In this document: positions 16,974 to 26,900 of the stretch, piece by piece
Layout of the letters: each line of letters starts with the position of its first letter
Position numbering within the stretch: position 1 is the first letter of the stretch
Position numbers and translations under genes: made by a program
NCBI GenBank assembly: GCA_045541735.1
Contig: JAZQJQ010000138.1
Location: forward strand, 1 to 64,000
From: RUG12395 sp045541735
GTDB taxonomy: Bacteria; Bacillota; Clostridia; Oscillospirales; CAG-272
DNA length: 64,000 bases
Direction: 5' to 3'
Notes under the pieces: generated by a model
Database searches by the model: none
What the model was told of the DNA's origin: nothing
What the model saw: only the letters and a program-made list of their open reading frames with translations

Positions 16974-17716
16974 TACATTGCACCTCCCAGAAGGTTAGTA
17001 AAGGGGATAGCGCTGGCCATACCGCAAACAAGGCTTATAGGCAGTGCGTAATCATTTAACCAGCGTATCTTCAGCTTTGTAGCTCCGAGACCGCATATTG
17101 CCATAACAACAGCAGAAACAAACATAACGCATACAGGTATAAGGCCGCTGAGATCCCCCTTGAAAACTAGTCCGACATCACAGAAAACGTAGCCGAGAAA
17201 AGCAGATATCATGCCGAGGAACATAGCGTTATTGAATATTTCGCCCCATTTTTTGTCCTTCATCGTAACGTTCAAGAGTCCTGCTTGAAGCTTTTTTGTA
17301 ACAAACGGAACAAACATAAGTCCTGCAGCTATACCGACAGTCATTACCCAAGCAACGGTAATGAAAACAGAGGGATCCGTTATTGTGGTACCCGCATTCA
17401 TACCTGCTGCCTCAAGCGCGTTACCTGCTGCAACAGTCTCGTACGTAATGGAGCCTATAACAGAAAGGCGAAGCCAAGGAAGAGCAAGTCCGAGGCTTTT
17501 TGAAAGTGCAATTACGCCGACAAGTACTGCTACGGCGGGCGCAATGGTAAAGATAGCGGCAGATGAGATCGTTTTTTTAACTGTGCTTGAAGCTATACCA
17601 AGCTCCTTTGCACGCTTCATTGCCTTTGCAAGGAAAAATACCGACTGTCCGAGCACAAGTGCAATTATTGCACCGACTATTATAAACAGTATCGGACTGT
17701 TAACGCTGAAATCCAT
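16973..17716 (-). CDS. DUF5058-like membrane protein
   Basis: 247-residue membrane protein with about seven hydrophobic segments. Recognised by the family-like stretch AKELGIASSTVKKTISSAAI followed by APAVAVLVGVIALS and LPWLRLSVIGSITYET. A second hallmark is the SVFITVAWVMTVGIAAGLMF segment. Neighbours: PAP2 phosphatase 2 bases upstream, partner membrane protein overlapping by 1 base. Probably one half of a heteromeric transporter or channel; function is not established. Confidence 0.75.
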   Translation of the reverse strand: MDFSVNSPILFIIVGAIIALVLGQSVFFLAKAMKRAKELGIASSTVKKTISSAAIFTIAPAVAVLVGVIALSKSLGLALPWLRLSVIGSITYETVAAGNALEAAGMNAGTTITDPSVFITVAWVMTVGIAAGLMFVPFVTKKLQAGLLNVTMKDKKWGEIFNNAMFLGMISAFLGYVFCDVGLVFKGDLSGLIPVCVMFVSAVVMAICGLGATKLKIRWLNDYALPISLVCGMASAIPFTNLLGGAM

Positions 17717-17718
17717 TT

Positions 17719-18657
17719 TTACGCCTCCTTATTTTTTTCGGTTTTTGCAAAAAATCTAAACGTCATCGGCCACAGACCTCCGCCGACAATGACCATAATA
17801 AAATAACGAAAAGCACGGGCAACGTATTCATTTCCGAACAATGCTTCAAGAGGCGTTCTCATTCCCTCTTTAACGGCAAGCACAAGGCCTATTCCTATAA
17901 TTACCTTTATTATCTGCGCCCACCATGCAGCCTTAGTTTCAAAATGAACGAACTTGATATCAAGAGTGTATACGGCGATAAGGCCGAGCATGCAACCGAG
18001 AAGGGTGTATGCGTTTTTAACTGCTGAGTTAAGATTATGTATATTTGCCTCCGTATAAACGTCCGCGGGAAACGGATAAAGACTTACAAAACACATAAAC
18101 AGAATTACTGCAAGTGTTATCCCTGTAAGGATCGCATACATCGTAATCGGCGACTTTTCCGCCTTTTTAAAAAGCGGATAAAGACCGAAGATAAAAACAA
18201 GCGCAACGCCAACGGAAACACATACGTCAGCCGGTGTATGAACGCCGAGATACATACGCGAAAGCGGAACGAGAACGCAAAGCGCAATCATGATGCAGCG
18301 CAGTATTTTTCCTTTATTCCATCTTGCGACACCACCGAAAAGACCGACAGAAGTCTGCGTGTGTCCGCTCGGGAAAGAATAACCTGATGCCGCCTCCTTT
18401 GCGGTTTCTACTATGGTAAAATTCGGGTCCTTCACCCAAGGTCTGGGAACTCTGAAGAGCATTTTCAGGAACTGATTTACCGCAGTACCAAGAAATCCAG
18501 CGCAAAGAAGATAATATCCCTGATACTTGCTTACACACCAGAAGATTATCATTCCGACCGCCATAAAAACGGTCTCCTCGCCGCAGAGGGTAATGACCGA
18601 GAACAGTGCATCGAGCACTGAATTTCTCAACCCCTCAAGAAAATATAGAAAGGACAT
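17719..18657 (-). CDS. PAP2 family membrane phosphatase
   Basis: 312-residue membrane phosphatase of the PAP2 superfamily. The three active-site motifs are FRVPRPW (KxxxxxxRP-like), YSFPSGHTQT (PSGH with catalytic His) and SRMYLGVHTPADV (SRxxxxxHxxxD). About eight membrane segments are predicted. Substrates in the family include undecaprenyl pyrophosphate and phosphatidic acid; it is a candidate cell-wall lipid recycling enzyme. First gene of the five-gene minus operon, with its own promoter at 18685-18713. Confidence 0.92.
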   Translation of the reverse strand: MSFLYFLEGLRNSVLDALFSVITLCGEETVFMAVGMIIFWCVSKYQGYYLLCAGFLGTAVNQFLKMLFRVPRPWVKDPNFTIVETAKEAASGYSFPSGHTQTSVGLFGGVARWNKGKILRCIMIALCVLVPLSRMYLGVHTPADVCVSVGVALVFIFGLYPLFKKAEKSPITMYAILTGITLAVILFMCFVSLYPFPADVYTEANIHNLNSAVKNAYTLLGCMLGLIAVYTLDIKFVHFETKAAWWAQIIKVIIGIGLVLAVKEGMRTPLEALFGNEYVARAFRYFIMVIVGGGLWPMTFRFFAKTEKNKEA

Positions 18658-18684
18658 AAATACGATCTCCCCTCGTTTTTTTAC

Positions 18685-18713
18685 ATTCTATCACAGATCA
18701 GCCTGCAATTCAA
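18685..18713 (-). promoter_or_regulatory. Promoter of the PAP2-M20-DUF1622 operon
   Basis: On the minus strand TTGAAT (18708-18713), 17 bases, TAGAAT (18685-18690), 27 bases before the PAP2 ATG. It is divergent to the DUF1622-unrelated DUF1232 promoter. Confidence 0.6.
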
Positions 18714-18741
18714 CAATTTTCGCCGTTTTGGTAAATAGTTA

Positions 18742-18771
18742 TTGAAAATATGCGCTCAGATATGGTAAAAT
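18742..18771 (+). promoter_or_regulatory. Promoter of the DUF1232-malY-GNAT operon
   Basis: TTGAAA (18742-18747), 18 bases, TAAAAT (18766-18771), followed by AGGAGG and the ATG at 18793. Confidence 0.55.
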
Positions 18772-18792
18772 TGAAAAAAACAGGAGGCGAAA

Positions 18793-19158
18793 ATGGACCT
18801 GAAAGAGCGCGCAAGCAGATTAAAAACAGATGTTCCCGCCGTGTTTCTTGCTCTGAAACATAAAAAAACTCCGTGGTATGCAAAGATAACCGCAGCAATT
18901 GTTGTGATATATGCGCTCTCCCCGATCGACCTTGTTCCCGATTTTATTCCATTTTTCGGGTTTCTCGATGATCTCATCATCTTACCCGCGCTTATTACAC
19001 TGACGGTCAAATGGATACCGCATCAGATCTTTGAAGAGTGCAGAACACGTTCCGAAGGAATGTGGAACGACGGAAGACCCGAAAAATGGTACTACGGTAT
19101 TCCCTTTGTGTTAATTTGGTTACTTATCATCGCGCTTATCGTGTGCGCCGTTATATAG
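18793..19158 (+). CDS. DUF1232 (YkvA-like) membrane protein
   Basis: 121-residue protein with the DUF1232 core AISPIDL-type motif (here YALSPIDLVPDFIPFFGFLD) followed by DLIILPALITLTVKW, and a C-terminal membrane segment (PFVLIWLLIIALIVCAVI). Two membrane segments flank the motif. Function unknown; the family is widespread in bacteria. It opens a three-gene plus-strand operon and has a good AGGAGG site. Confidence 0.9.
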   Translation: MDLKERASRLKTDVPAVFLALKHKKTPWYAKITAAIVVIYALSPIDLVPDFIPFFGFLDDLIILPALITLTVKWIPHQIFEECRTRSEGMWNDGRPEKWYYGIPFVLIWLLIIALIVCAVI

Positions 19159-19166
19159 GAGGAACT

Positions 19167-20384
19167 ATGAAATACGATTTTGTTTCCGTAATAGATAGGA
19201 AAGGCAAGGATGCGCTCGCCATTGACAGCATCGGAAACGGATATTCACCCGATAAGCCAAAGAACGGCTTTGACATTATCCCTATGTGGGTCGCTGATAT
19301 GAACTTTGCTACCGTCCCCTCTGTATGCAAGGCTGTAGCAGAACGTGCAATGCATCCTACCTTCGGATATTTTGAACCCCGCAAGGAATACTTTGATTCA
19401 ATAATCCGCTGGCAGAAGGAGAGAAACGGTGTAACCGGCCTCAAGCCTGAATACATAGGTTACGAAAACGGTGTTCTCGGTGCTATGCTCAACGCTATGG
19501 CGACCTTCTGCTCCAAGGGCGACAGCGTGCTCGTCCATTCTCCTACATACGCAGGCTTTACCGGATCGCTTTCGAACAGCGGTTACAGAATCGTGCATTC
19601 CCCCCTCAAGCGCGACAGTGACGGAATATGGCGTATGGACTACGAGAATATGGAACGGAAGATAAGAGAGAACAGCATCCATGCTGCAATTTTCTGTTCT
19701 CCCCACAATCCAACAGGCAGAGTATGGGAGAAATGGGAGATAGAAAAGGCATTATATCTCTTTGAGAAATATGACGTATACGTTGTCTCCGACGAGATAT
19801 GGTCTGATATCATACTTGGGGATAATAAGCATATTCCCACTCAGTCTGTAAGTGATGAGGCAAAAAACAGAGTAGTTGCTCTTTACGCGCCCTCAAAGAC
19901 CTTTAACCTTGCCGGTTTGATTGGCTCTTATCACATCATTTACAATAAGCGGCTCCGCGACAGAATCAGAAAAGAGTCCTCCATCTGCCACTACAATAAT
20001 ATGAACGTACTGTCTATGCACGCCCTCATAGGCGCTTATGCCGACGAAGGACACGAATGGACGAATGAGCTTTGCGAAACTATCACCGAAAACGTCGAAT
20101 ATGCGCTGAATTTCATCAATACACGTTTCAAGGGTATTTCCGTATCAAGGCCGCAGGGAACGTATATGATCTTCCCAGATTGCAGTGAATGGCTCAAAGA
20201 GCATAACAAAACCATCGAAGAGCTTGTAAAAATGGGTTGGGACGTCGGAGTTGCCTGGCAGAACGGAAAAGTCCACGGCGGAACTAACCATATAAGAATA
20301 AACCTCGCTCTCCCTCTATCAAGAGTAAAGGAAGCGTTTGATAGACTCGACAAATACGTGTTTAATCCCAAAGAAACAAAATGA
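19167..20384 (+). CDS. MalY/PatB family pyridoxal-phosphate C-S lyase
   Basis: 405-residue class I/II aminotransferase-fold enzyme of the MalY/PatB group, which cleaves cystathionine or other C-S bonds. Hallmarks are PMWVADMNFATVPSV near the N-terminus, the substrate loop GYFEPRKEYFDSIIRW, the PLP-phosphate region VLVHSPTYAGF, FCSPHNPTGRVW, VVSDEIWSD and the PLP-lysine loop APSKTFNLAGL. A GGAGG site precedes the ATG at 19167 by 5 bases; upstream in-frame codons overlap the DUF1232 gene and are not family-like. It overlaps the GNAT gene by 4 bases (ATGA). Confidence 0.93.
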   Translation: MKYDFVSVIDRKGKDALAIDSIGNGYSPDKPKNGFDIIPMWVADMNFATVPSVCKAVAERAMHPTFGYFEPRKEYFDSIIRWQKERNGVTGLKPEYIGYENGVLGAMLNAMATFCSKGDSVLVHSPTYAGFTGSLSNSGYRIVHSPLKRDSDGIWRMDYENMERKIRENSIHAAIFCSPHNPTGRVWEKWEIEKALYLFEKYDVYVVSDEIWSDIILGDNKHIPTQSVSDEAKNRVVALYAPSKTFNLAGLIGSYHIIYNKRLRDRIRKESSICHYNNMNVLSMHALIGAYADEGHEWTNELCETITENVEYALNFINTRFKGISVSRPQGTYMIFPDCSEWLKEHNKTIEELVKMGWDVGVAWQNGKVHGGTNHIRINLALPLSRVKEAFDRLDKYVFNPKETK

Positions 20385-20860
20385 AACTTATAAAAGCATC
20401 AATAAACGAATATTTATGTGCTGCCAAAATATACGAAGCTGTTAAAGGCAGTACGTTCTGTGCGTGGGACGAAAACTATCCAACGGCTGACAGAGCAAGA
20501 ATGGATGCCGAGGCCGGATGTCTTTATCTTCTGAAAGACAGCGAAAATGTTATAGGCTGCGCATCAGTCGAACCGATATCAGAGGATAACGATCTGCCCT
20601 TCTGGAAAATAAACGATGAAACGCACCGCGAGATAGCGAGAATTGCAATATCGCCCGAACATCAGGGCAAAGGCTATGCAAAATCAATGGTAGGAATATT
20701 ACTCGACGAGTTAAAAGAAAACGGAGTTCGCTCCGTACACTTGCTTGCCGCCAAGATGAACCCCCCCGCACTGAAAACGTATCTTGCACTCGAATTTGAT
20801 ATCCTCGGTGAATGCTTCCGCTACGGTCACGAATACTTCGTATGCGAAAAGCTGCTTTAG
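20381..20860 (+). CDS. GNAT family N-acetyltransferase
   Basis: 159-residue acetyltransferase. The acetyl-CoA-binding motif is RIAISPEHQGKGYAKSMVG (Q/RxxGxG/A type), followed by VRSVHLLAAKMNPPALKTYL. The N-terminal strand IKASINEYLCAAKIYEAVKG is typical of the family. Translationally coupled to the MalY/PatB gene by a 4-base overlap. Acceptor substrate cannot be read. Confidence 0.9.
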   Translation: MKLIKASINEYLCAAKIYEAVKGSTFCAWDENYPTADRARMDAEAGCLYLLKDSENVIGCASVEPISEDNDLPFWKINDETHREIARIAISPEHQGKGYAKSMVGILLDELKENGVRSVHLLAAKMNPPALKTYLALEFDILGECFRYGHEYFVCEKLL

Positions 20861-20903
20861 GCGATCACCCGCAACACTTGATTTCCATATCTTTAATAAC
20901 AGC

Positions 20904-20936
20904 ACACCGCCCCGTGAAAGAATCACGGGGCGGTGT
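20904..20936. terminator. Bidirectional terminator between GNAT and giant surface protein genes
   Basis: 13-base-pair GC-rich perfect stem (ACACCGCCCCGTG / CACGGGGCGGTGT) with a 7-base loop, between convergent genes ending at 20860 and 20957. Confidence 0.85.
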
Positions 20937-20956
20937 CTTGCTATTGAAATGTAAAT

Positions 20957-23900
20957 TTAATTCTGTTCTGCGCCGTAGGCGATAGCGGCATCGCCGTACT
21001 TCATCATTGCCTTTACAAGATCGCCGATGACGTCATCGTTCTGCTTTTTATACGCATAGCTTTCAACGCTGTAGGTAAGGACCTTACTTACGGCATTGCC
21101 GTCGGCATCACGTACCGTTGCCTTGATGATCTCGGACATATGGGTTGCGGAGAACTTATCGAATTCCACTACGTACCAGCCGTAAGTCTCGTCATAGCCG
21201 AACTCGTCTATTCTGTACGTGTGTCCGTACATCTCGACCTCTACGTAAAGTCCGGTAATATCCGCAGCTTCAAACTTCATCTCAACAGTGATGTTTTCTC
21301 TCAGTTTAAGCGCGGCGGACTTCCACTTTGCCGTTTCAACTGCGGGAGCATCAACTCTGTCGGTTACGTTTTTGAACTCTCTGGTGTCCTGAGTACCCCA
21401 AGCCTTCTGCGCATCGGTAAGATCCGCATTTGCAAGGGCATCGGTTCTGTAACCGGTGTACTCCTGAGTTGCGGAACCGTAGTTGAGAAGATCAACGCAT
21501 ACCGTTGCAAGTGCGGTCTTTTCGGTGCACTTCTTGAGCTGATTGTAGCAGTATTTTGCTACGCTGTAGCTTACGCTGTTGCTTGCGTGATCCTCGCCGT
21601 TAAACGCAGCGTGGAGAGTTGCGGTTATCGTATCGTTCATCCTATCGGGTGTAAGATTCTTGAACGCGAATACGTATACCTCGGTCTCAACTCCGCTTAC
21701 CATCATCGTTTCTACTGTGTAATCGCGTACGGTGTAGGTGTTGCCGTTAAATTCGAACACCGCGTAAGCATCTGTAAATCCTGCCGCGTCCATTACTTCC
21801 TTATTTGCCTTGAAGTTTACTGCAATGTCGTTATAAAGAGAGAGTGATGCGGAAAGGAATTTGATACCGGGTAAGGTTATTGTGCTGAAGCTGTGTCCAT
21901 TTTCGTTTGCATAGCTTTCTGCGGTAGAATCTGCAACACCCTGAATCGTGAGATCAGCAGATGCTTTGTAGAATACATCTAAGTCAAAAGCAGCATCCTT
22001 ATTGTAAACAGTAACCGTATTCAAGCCCGTACAGTACCTGAAAGCATAGTAACCGATATATTCTACACTGTTCGGCAAAGTAACGCTTGTGAGAGCCGTG
22101 CAATATTCAAAAGCATAGTCACCTATCATAGTTACACCGCTGGGTACTGCGTAACTTGTTTCGGTCTTTCCTGCAGGATAAGAAACAAGAGTGTTCATAT
22201 CCTTGGTAAACAAAACTCCGTTTACGTCCACATAAGCGGTGTTACCGTCCGTAGCGTAAATATTGGAAAGGTTGGTGCTATCTGCAAATACACCAATACC
22301 AAGCGTAGCAACATTTACCGGTAATTCTATCATTGTAAGTGCCGAGCATTTAGAGAATGCACTGTTTCCGATAGATGTTAAGCTTGTGGGAAGCTCTATA
22401 TTTGCAAGCGAAGAGCAGTACATAAACACATTGTTACCGATTCGGGTTATTCCCTCGGGTATCTCTATATCGGTAAGTGCGGTGCAATAATAGAATGCTC
22501 TGTTACCGATGCCGGTCACGCCGCTTTCGATAACAACGGATCTGATCTCAGCCTTATATGCAAGCCAAGCGGTAGATGCGTTTGCAAAATTCTGCATATC
22601 GCCGGTGCCGGAGATCACAAGGCGACCGGTAGCGGAATCAAGCTCCCATACAAGACCGTCGAGCAGACCGCAATAACCGCCGATAGCAACGTCTGTTTTT
22701 GTTTCAAAGCAGCCTGTGCAGGTATATTCTTTGGTGTTTTCACCAACCACAACGCCGTCATCCCACTCGTGATCGGGAAGCTTATCAAGCGTTTCGGTGC
22801 GGGTTTCGCCGCAAGCGCAGGTAAAGAGCTTTTCGCCCAACGAAGTGTGGGTAGGCTCTGTTGTAACGGTGCCTTCGTCCCATTCGTGGCCTGCAAGCTT
22901 CTCTACAGCTTCCGTACGTGTATCACCGCAGATGCAAGTGTAGGTCTTTACACCCTCGGCCGTATGAGTAGGTTCGGTCGTAACAACACCGTCATCCCAT
23001 TCGTGGTCCGCAAGCTTTGCAACGGCCTCTGTCTTTGTATCTCCGCACGAGCAGGTAAAGGTCTTAACGCCCTCTGCTGTGTGAGTGGGCTCGGTAGTAA
23101 CAACACCGTCATCCCATTCATGGTCTGTAAGCTTTGCAACGGCTTCAGTCTTTATTTCGCCGCAGATACAGTTAAAGGTCTTAACACCCTCCGAGGTATG
23201 GGTGGGTTCAGTTGTAATAACACCGTCATCCCAAATGTGTGTTGTAAGCTTTGCAACAGGCTCGGTTTTGAACTCACCGCATACACAGTTGAAAGTCCTT
23301 TCACCCTCTGTGGTATGAGTAGGTCTTACGGTGATCAATCCGTCGTCCCATTCGTGCTCAGCAAGCTTATCCGCGGGTCCGGTGCTTGTTGCGCCGCAGG
23401 AGCAGGTATAGGTTTTAACTCCCTCGGTCATATGAGTAGGCGCGGTGGTAATTACGCCTTCATCCCAATCGTGAGGAATAACGGGTTTAACTTCTGCATC
23501 GCAGCCGGAACAAATTACAGGCTGTGTGCAGGTAGCATCTATTTCATCGGTGGGGATCAGCTGAACTGTGTCAATAATACCCAGAGCCTCTGTAAGGATC
23601 TTGAAATATGCCTCGTCTTGTCCGCTTGCACCGCTACCATCCTTTTTATATTGGATTGTAATTATATCACCGGCAGACACGCTGATAGATCTGCTTGTTT
23701 CCGTAGTATTACCGGATATGGTATCTACAGATACACCGTTTTTGCATATTATCAATTTATCCCAACCCGATTCGCTTGAGACGTAATATGCAATTTCGAT
23801 CTCGCAATTGTGCTCGACGTTGATAGTGAACGTTGAGGTTGTGCTATGCGCCTTGTTTGTGGACGTGTACAGTCCGCTTGAAAGCCTAAACGGATATGCC

Positions 23901-26900
23901 TTGTCGTTTTCAATTGTGTAAAGAGTAGCCTCTACGCGCGAGCCAAACTGAACGTAATGATGGCCAATCGGCTCAACAGGCTCTTCCTTTGTTGCGCCGC
24001 AAGCACAGGTAAAGGTCTTTACGCCCTCTGTAAAGCACGTCGGCTCTGTGGTTATAACACCGTCATCCCAAGTATGAGGTATGACAGCGACCGGCTCGGT
24101 ATACGTTTCGCCGCAAGCGCAGGTAAAGGTTTTTACTCCCTCGGTGCTATGTGTAGGCTGAGTAGTAACACTTCCTTTCCAGGAGTGGGGTGCTGATTCT
24201 ACGTAATCGCCGCAAACAAGGCAGCTACCCGTGTGGTTAGCTTCACCAAGGCTTGTAAATTGATAATTATGATAACTTACAGATGCACTATTGCAGCTAT
24301 ACTTCCAAGATGAACCCTTACTTACGCTGCCCCACTCGTCAGCCGTTCCGCAGTACACAATCTTGGAAAGCGCAGAACAGCTGTATATTGCATAAGTAGC
24401 AATGCTCGATAAGCTGTTAGGCAAAACGACTTCTTTCAATTTACTGCAATAATAGAATGCATACTGTCCGATATCGGTCACACCTTCGGCGAGGGTGACG
24501 TTTACAAGATTATTGCAATTGTAGAATGCACCGTACAATAATTTACCGCCGGTTACGGTTACGGACGTGAGTGACGAAGGTATGTAATACGTCGTTGAGG
24601 ATGAACTGTAACTCTGTTTTGTAGAAACACCGCCCGTGTAGCTCTTGGTTCCGAAGATATAACCGAACAAAGTAGAGGCACTCGCAGAGGTTGCGGTTCC
24701 CGAAGTTCCGACAAACGGTACGGTCAAGCTTTGGAGAGAGCTGCATCCGCTGAAGGCATGAGAACCTACGGAAGTGACGTCTTTTCCAAGAATAACGCTT
24801 GTAAGATTGCTGCAACCGTAAAATGCTCCGTACAGTATTTCACCGCCCGTTACCGTAACAGAGGTAAGTGATTCGGGGATATAATACGTCCTTGCAGATG
24901 ATGAGGAATAATACTGAGTTGTGGCAACTCCGCCGGTATAAGACGTAGTGCCAAAGATATAACCGAACAACGTATCGTAGCTTGAATACGATCTAAAAGC
25001 AAAAGTGCCAACGAAAGGCAAAGTGATACTTGTAAGTCCGCTGCATCCCGCAAACGCACCGCTGCCTATGCTTGTTACGGTATCAGGTACAGTAACGGAA
25101 GTAAGTGCACTGCATCCGGAAAAAGCACTGCTGCCTATGCTTGTTACGGTATTGGGTATTTCAATCTCCGTCAAGGACTTGCAGTTTGTGAACGTTCCGG
25201 AGGCGATGCTTGTTATTCCGCTCGGTATATTTATATGCGACAAAGCACTGCACCCGTAAAATGCATTGGATCCTATACTTGTTACACTATCAGCCATAGT
25301 GATAGCTGTAAGTGCAGTGCATCCGGAGAATGCACTTGCTCCGATACTTGTAACACCGCCGGGTATAACAATACTTAGAAGTGCACTACATCCCAAAAAT
25401 GCCTTGTCGTAAATAAATCTCGTGTTTTCCGATATTACGAATTCTTCTGCGCCGGTATTTAGAACACCGATAAGCACAAGATAGGGATTGGTCGCATCGC
25501 CCAAATACCTGCCGTTGTTATATACGTTGTAATTAAGGCTTGCGCAGCCGTTAAAAGCGTCAGCACCAAGAACGGTCAGACCGCTCGGGATCGATATACT
25601 TGTAAGTGCGCTGCATCCAGAGAATGCAATGCTACCAATGCTTGTTACGCCCTCAGGTATAGAAATGCGCACCAAGCTGCTGCAACCGCGAAACGCATAA
25701 TCACCGATGCTTGTTACGTTTTCGGGAATGCTTATAACAGTCAAGCTGCTGCAACCGTCAAACGCACCAGCGCCGATGCTTGTAACGCTATCGGGAATGC
25801 TTATACTTGTTAAATTGCTGCAACCGTCAAACGCTCTATAACCGATACTCGTGACTCCGCTTTCAATTTTTACAGCCTTGATATACGATTCATATTCAAG
25901 CCAACCCGAAGATGAAGACAAGCTGTTCATTTCGCCGCTGCCGGAAATGACAAGAAGTCCGCTTTCGGGATCAAGCTCCCATATTAGATCACCCAATACT
26001 CCGCAATAAACGTTGCTTACAGACTGCGTTTCAACAGTTCCGCAATGCACGCAGGTAAAGGTCTTTTTGTTAGTATCAGCTATTACTCCTTCGTCCCATA
26101 CGTGTATCGGCTCGGTTTCGGTGTAGCTGCATAACGTACATTTGTAGTACTTGGTGCCGTCTGCCGTCTGAGTAGGTTCTGTCTGTCCGTTTTCAACTAT
26201 ATTGTGGAATTGATTGCGGTAATCGTCATACCAGTCTGTTGTATTAAAAGAGATACCGCAGGAGCATGTACACACCGCGTATCGAAGATCGCCGCAAATG
26301 GGGGGAGCTATTTCACAAGAAAAATCGTGTGTATGTGCAACAGGGATGGGATTTCCGGTAGTTTCTCCAACGTACCTGTTAGTCGTATTGGTTCCCCACT
26401 CCGTATAGGAATAAGTGTAAGATACAGATCCTACGTCAGCCGTACAATCATAGATACCGGTAGGAGGAGTATTAATGTAATTACCCACGAAAGCACCAAC
26501 GGAAACTCCGCAGTAGTTTTTCGAGGAGCTGTGAACGCTCGTTGCCGTTACGTTCGAGTAATATATAGTTCCGGTATTCTTACCTACAAATCCCGCAACG
26601 TATCCCTGATAACCGTTCGTATCGGAAGAAGACATATAAGCGGCAAAGACTTCTACGTATCCATTAAAATCGCAATACTTTACGGTTCCCCTGTTGTCAC
26701 CGATCACACCGCCCGCTCTTGCCGCAGTATCTGCCCGTAAATATCCGTCTGCAGAACACTTTTCCACGCGGCCGTGATTTGTTCCGGCAATAACACCGAT
26801 GCTGTCGTAAGACGATCTGCTGTTCACTCCGCCTTCAAAAGTACAGTTATAGATAACTCCGTGATTTATGCGGGCAATGCCTGCTTCAGCAACAAGCTCA

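Noticed and set aside
22690..23490. CRISPR-like array in the giant surface gene
   Set aside because: Repeats are about 111 bases, a multiple of three, and encode protein with no variable spacers.
22769..23779. 336-codon plus-strand frame across the H-W-D-G repeats
   Set aside because: Its own repeats only mirror the repeats of the sense gene; no ribosome binding site.
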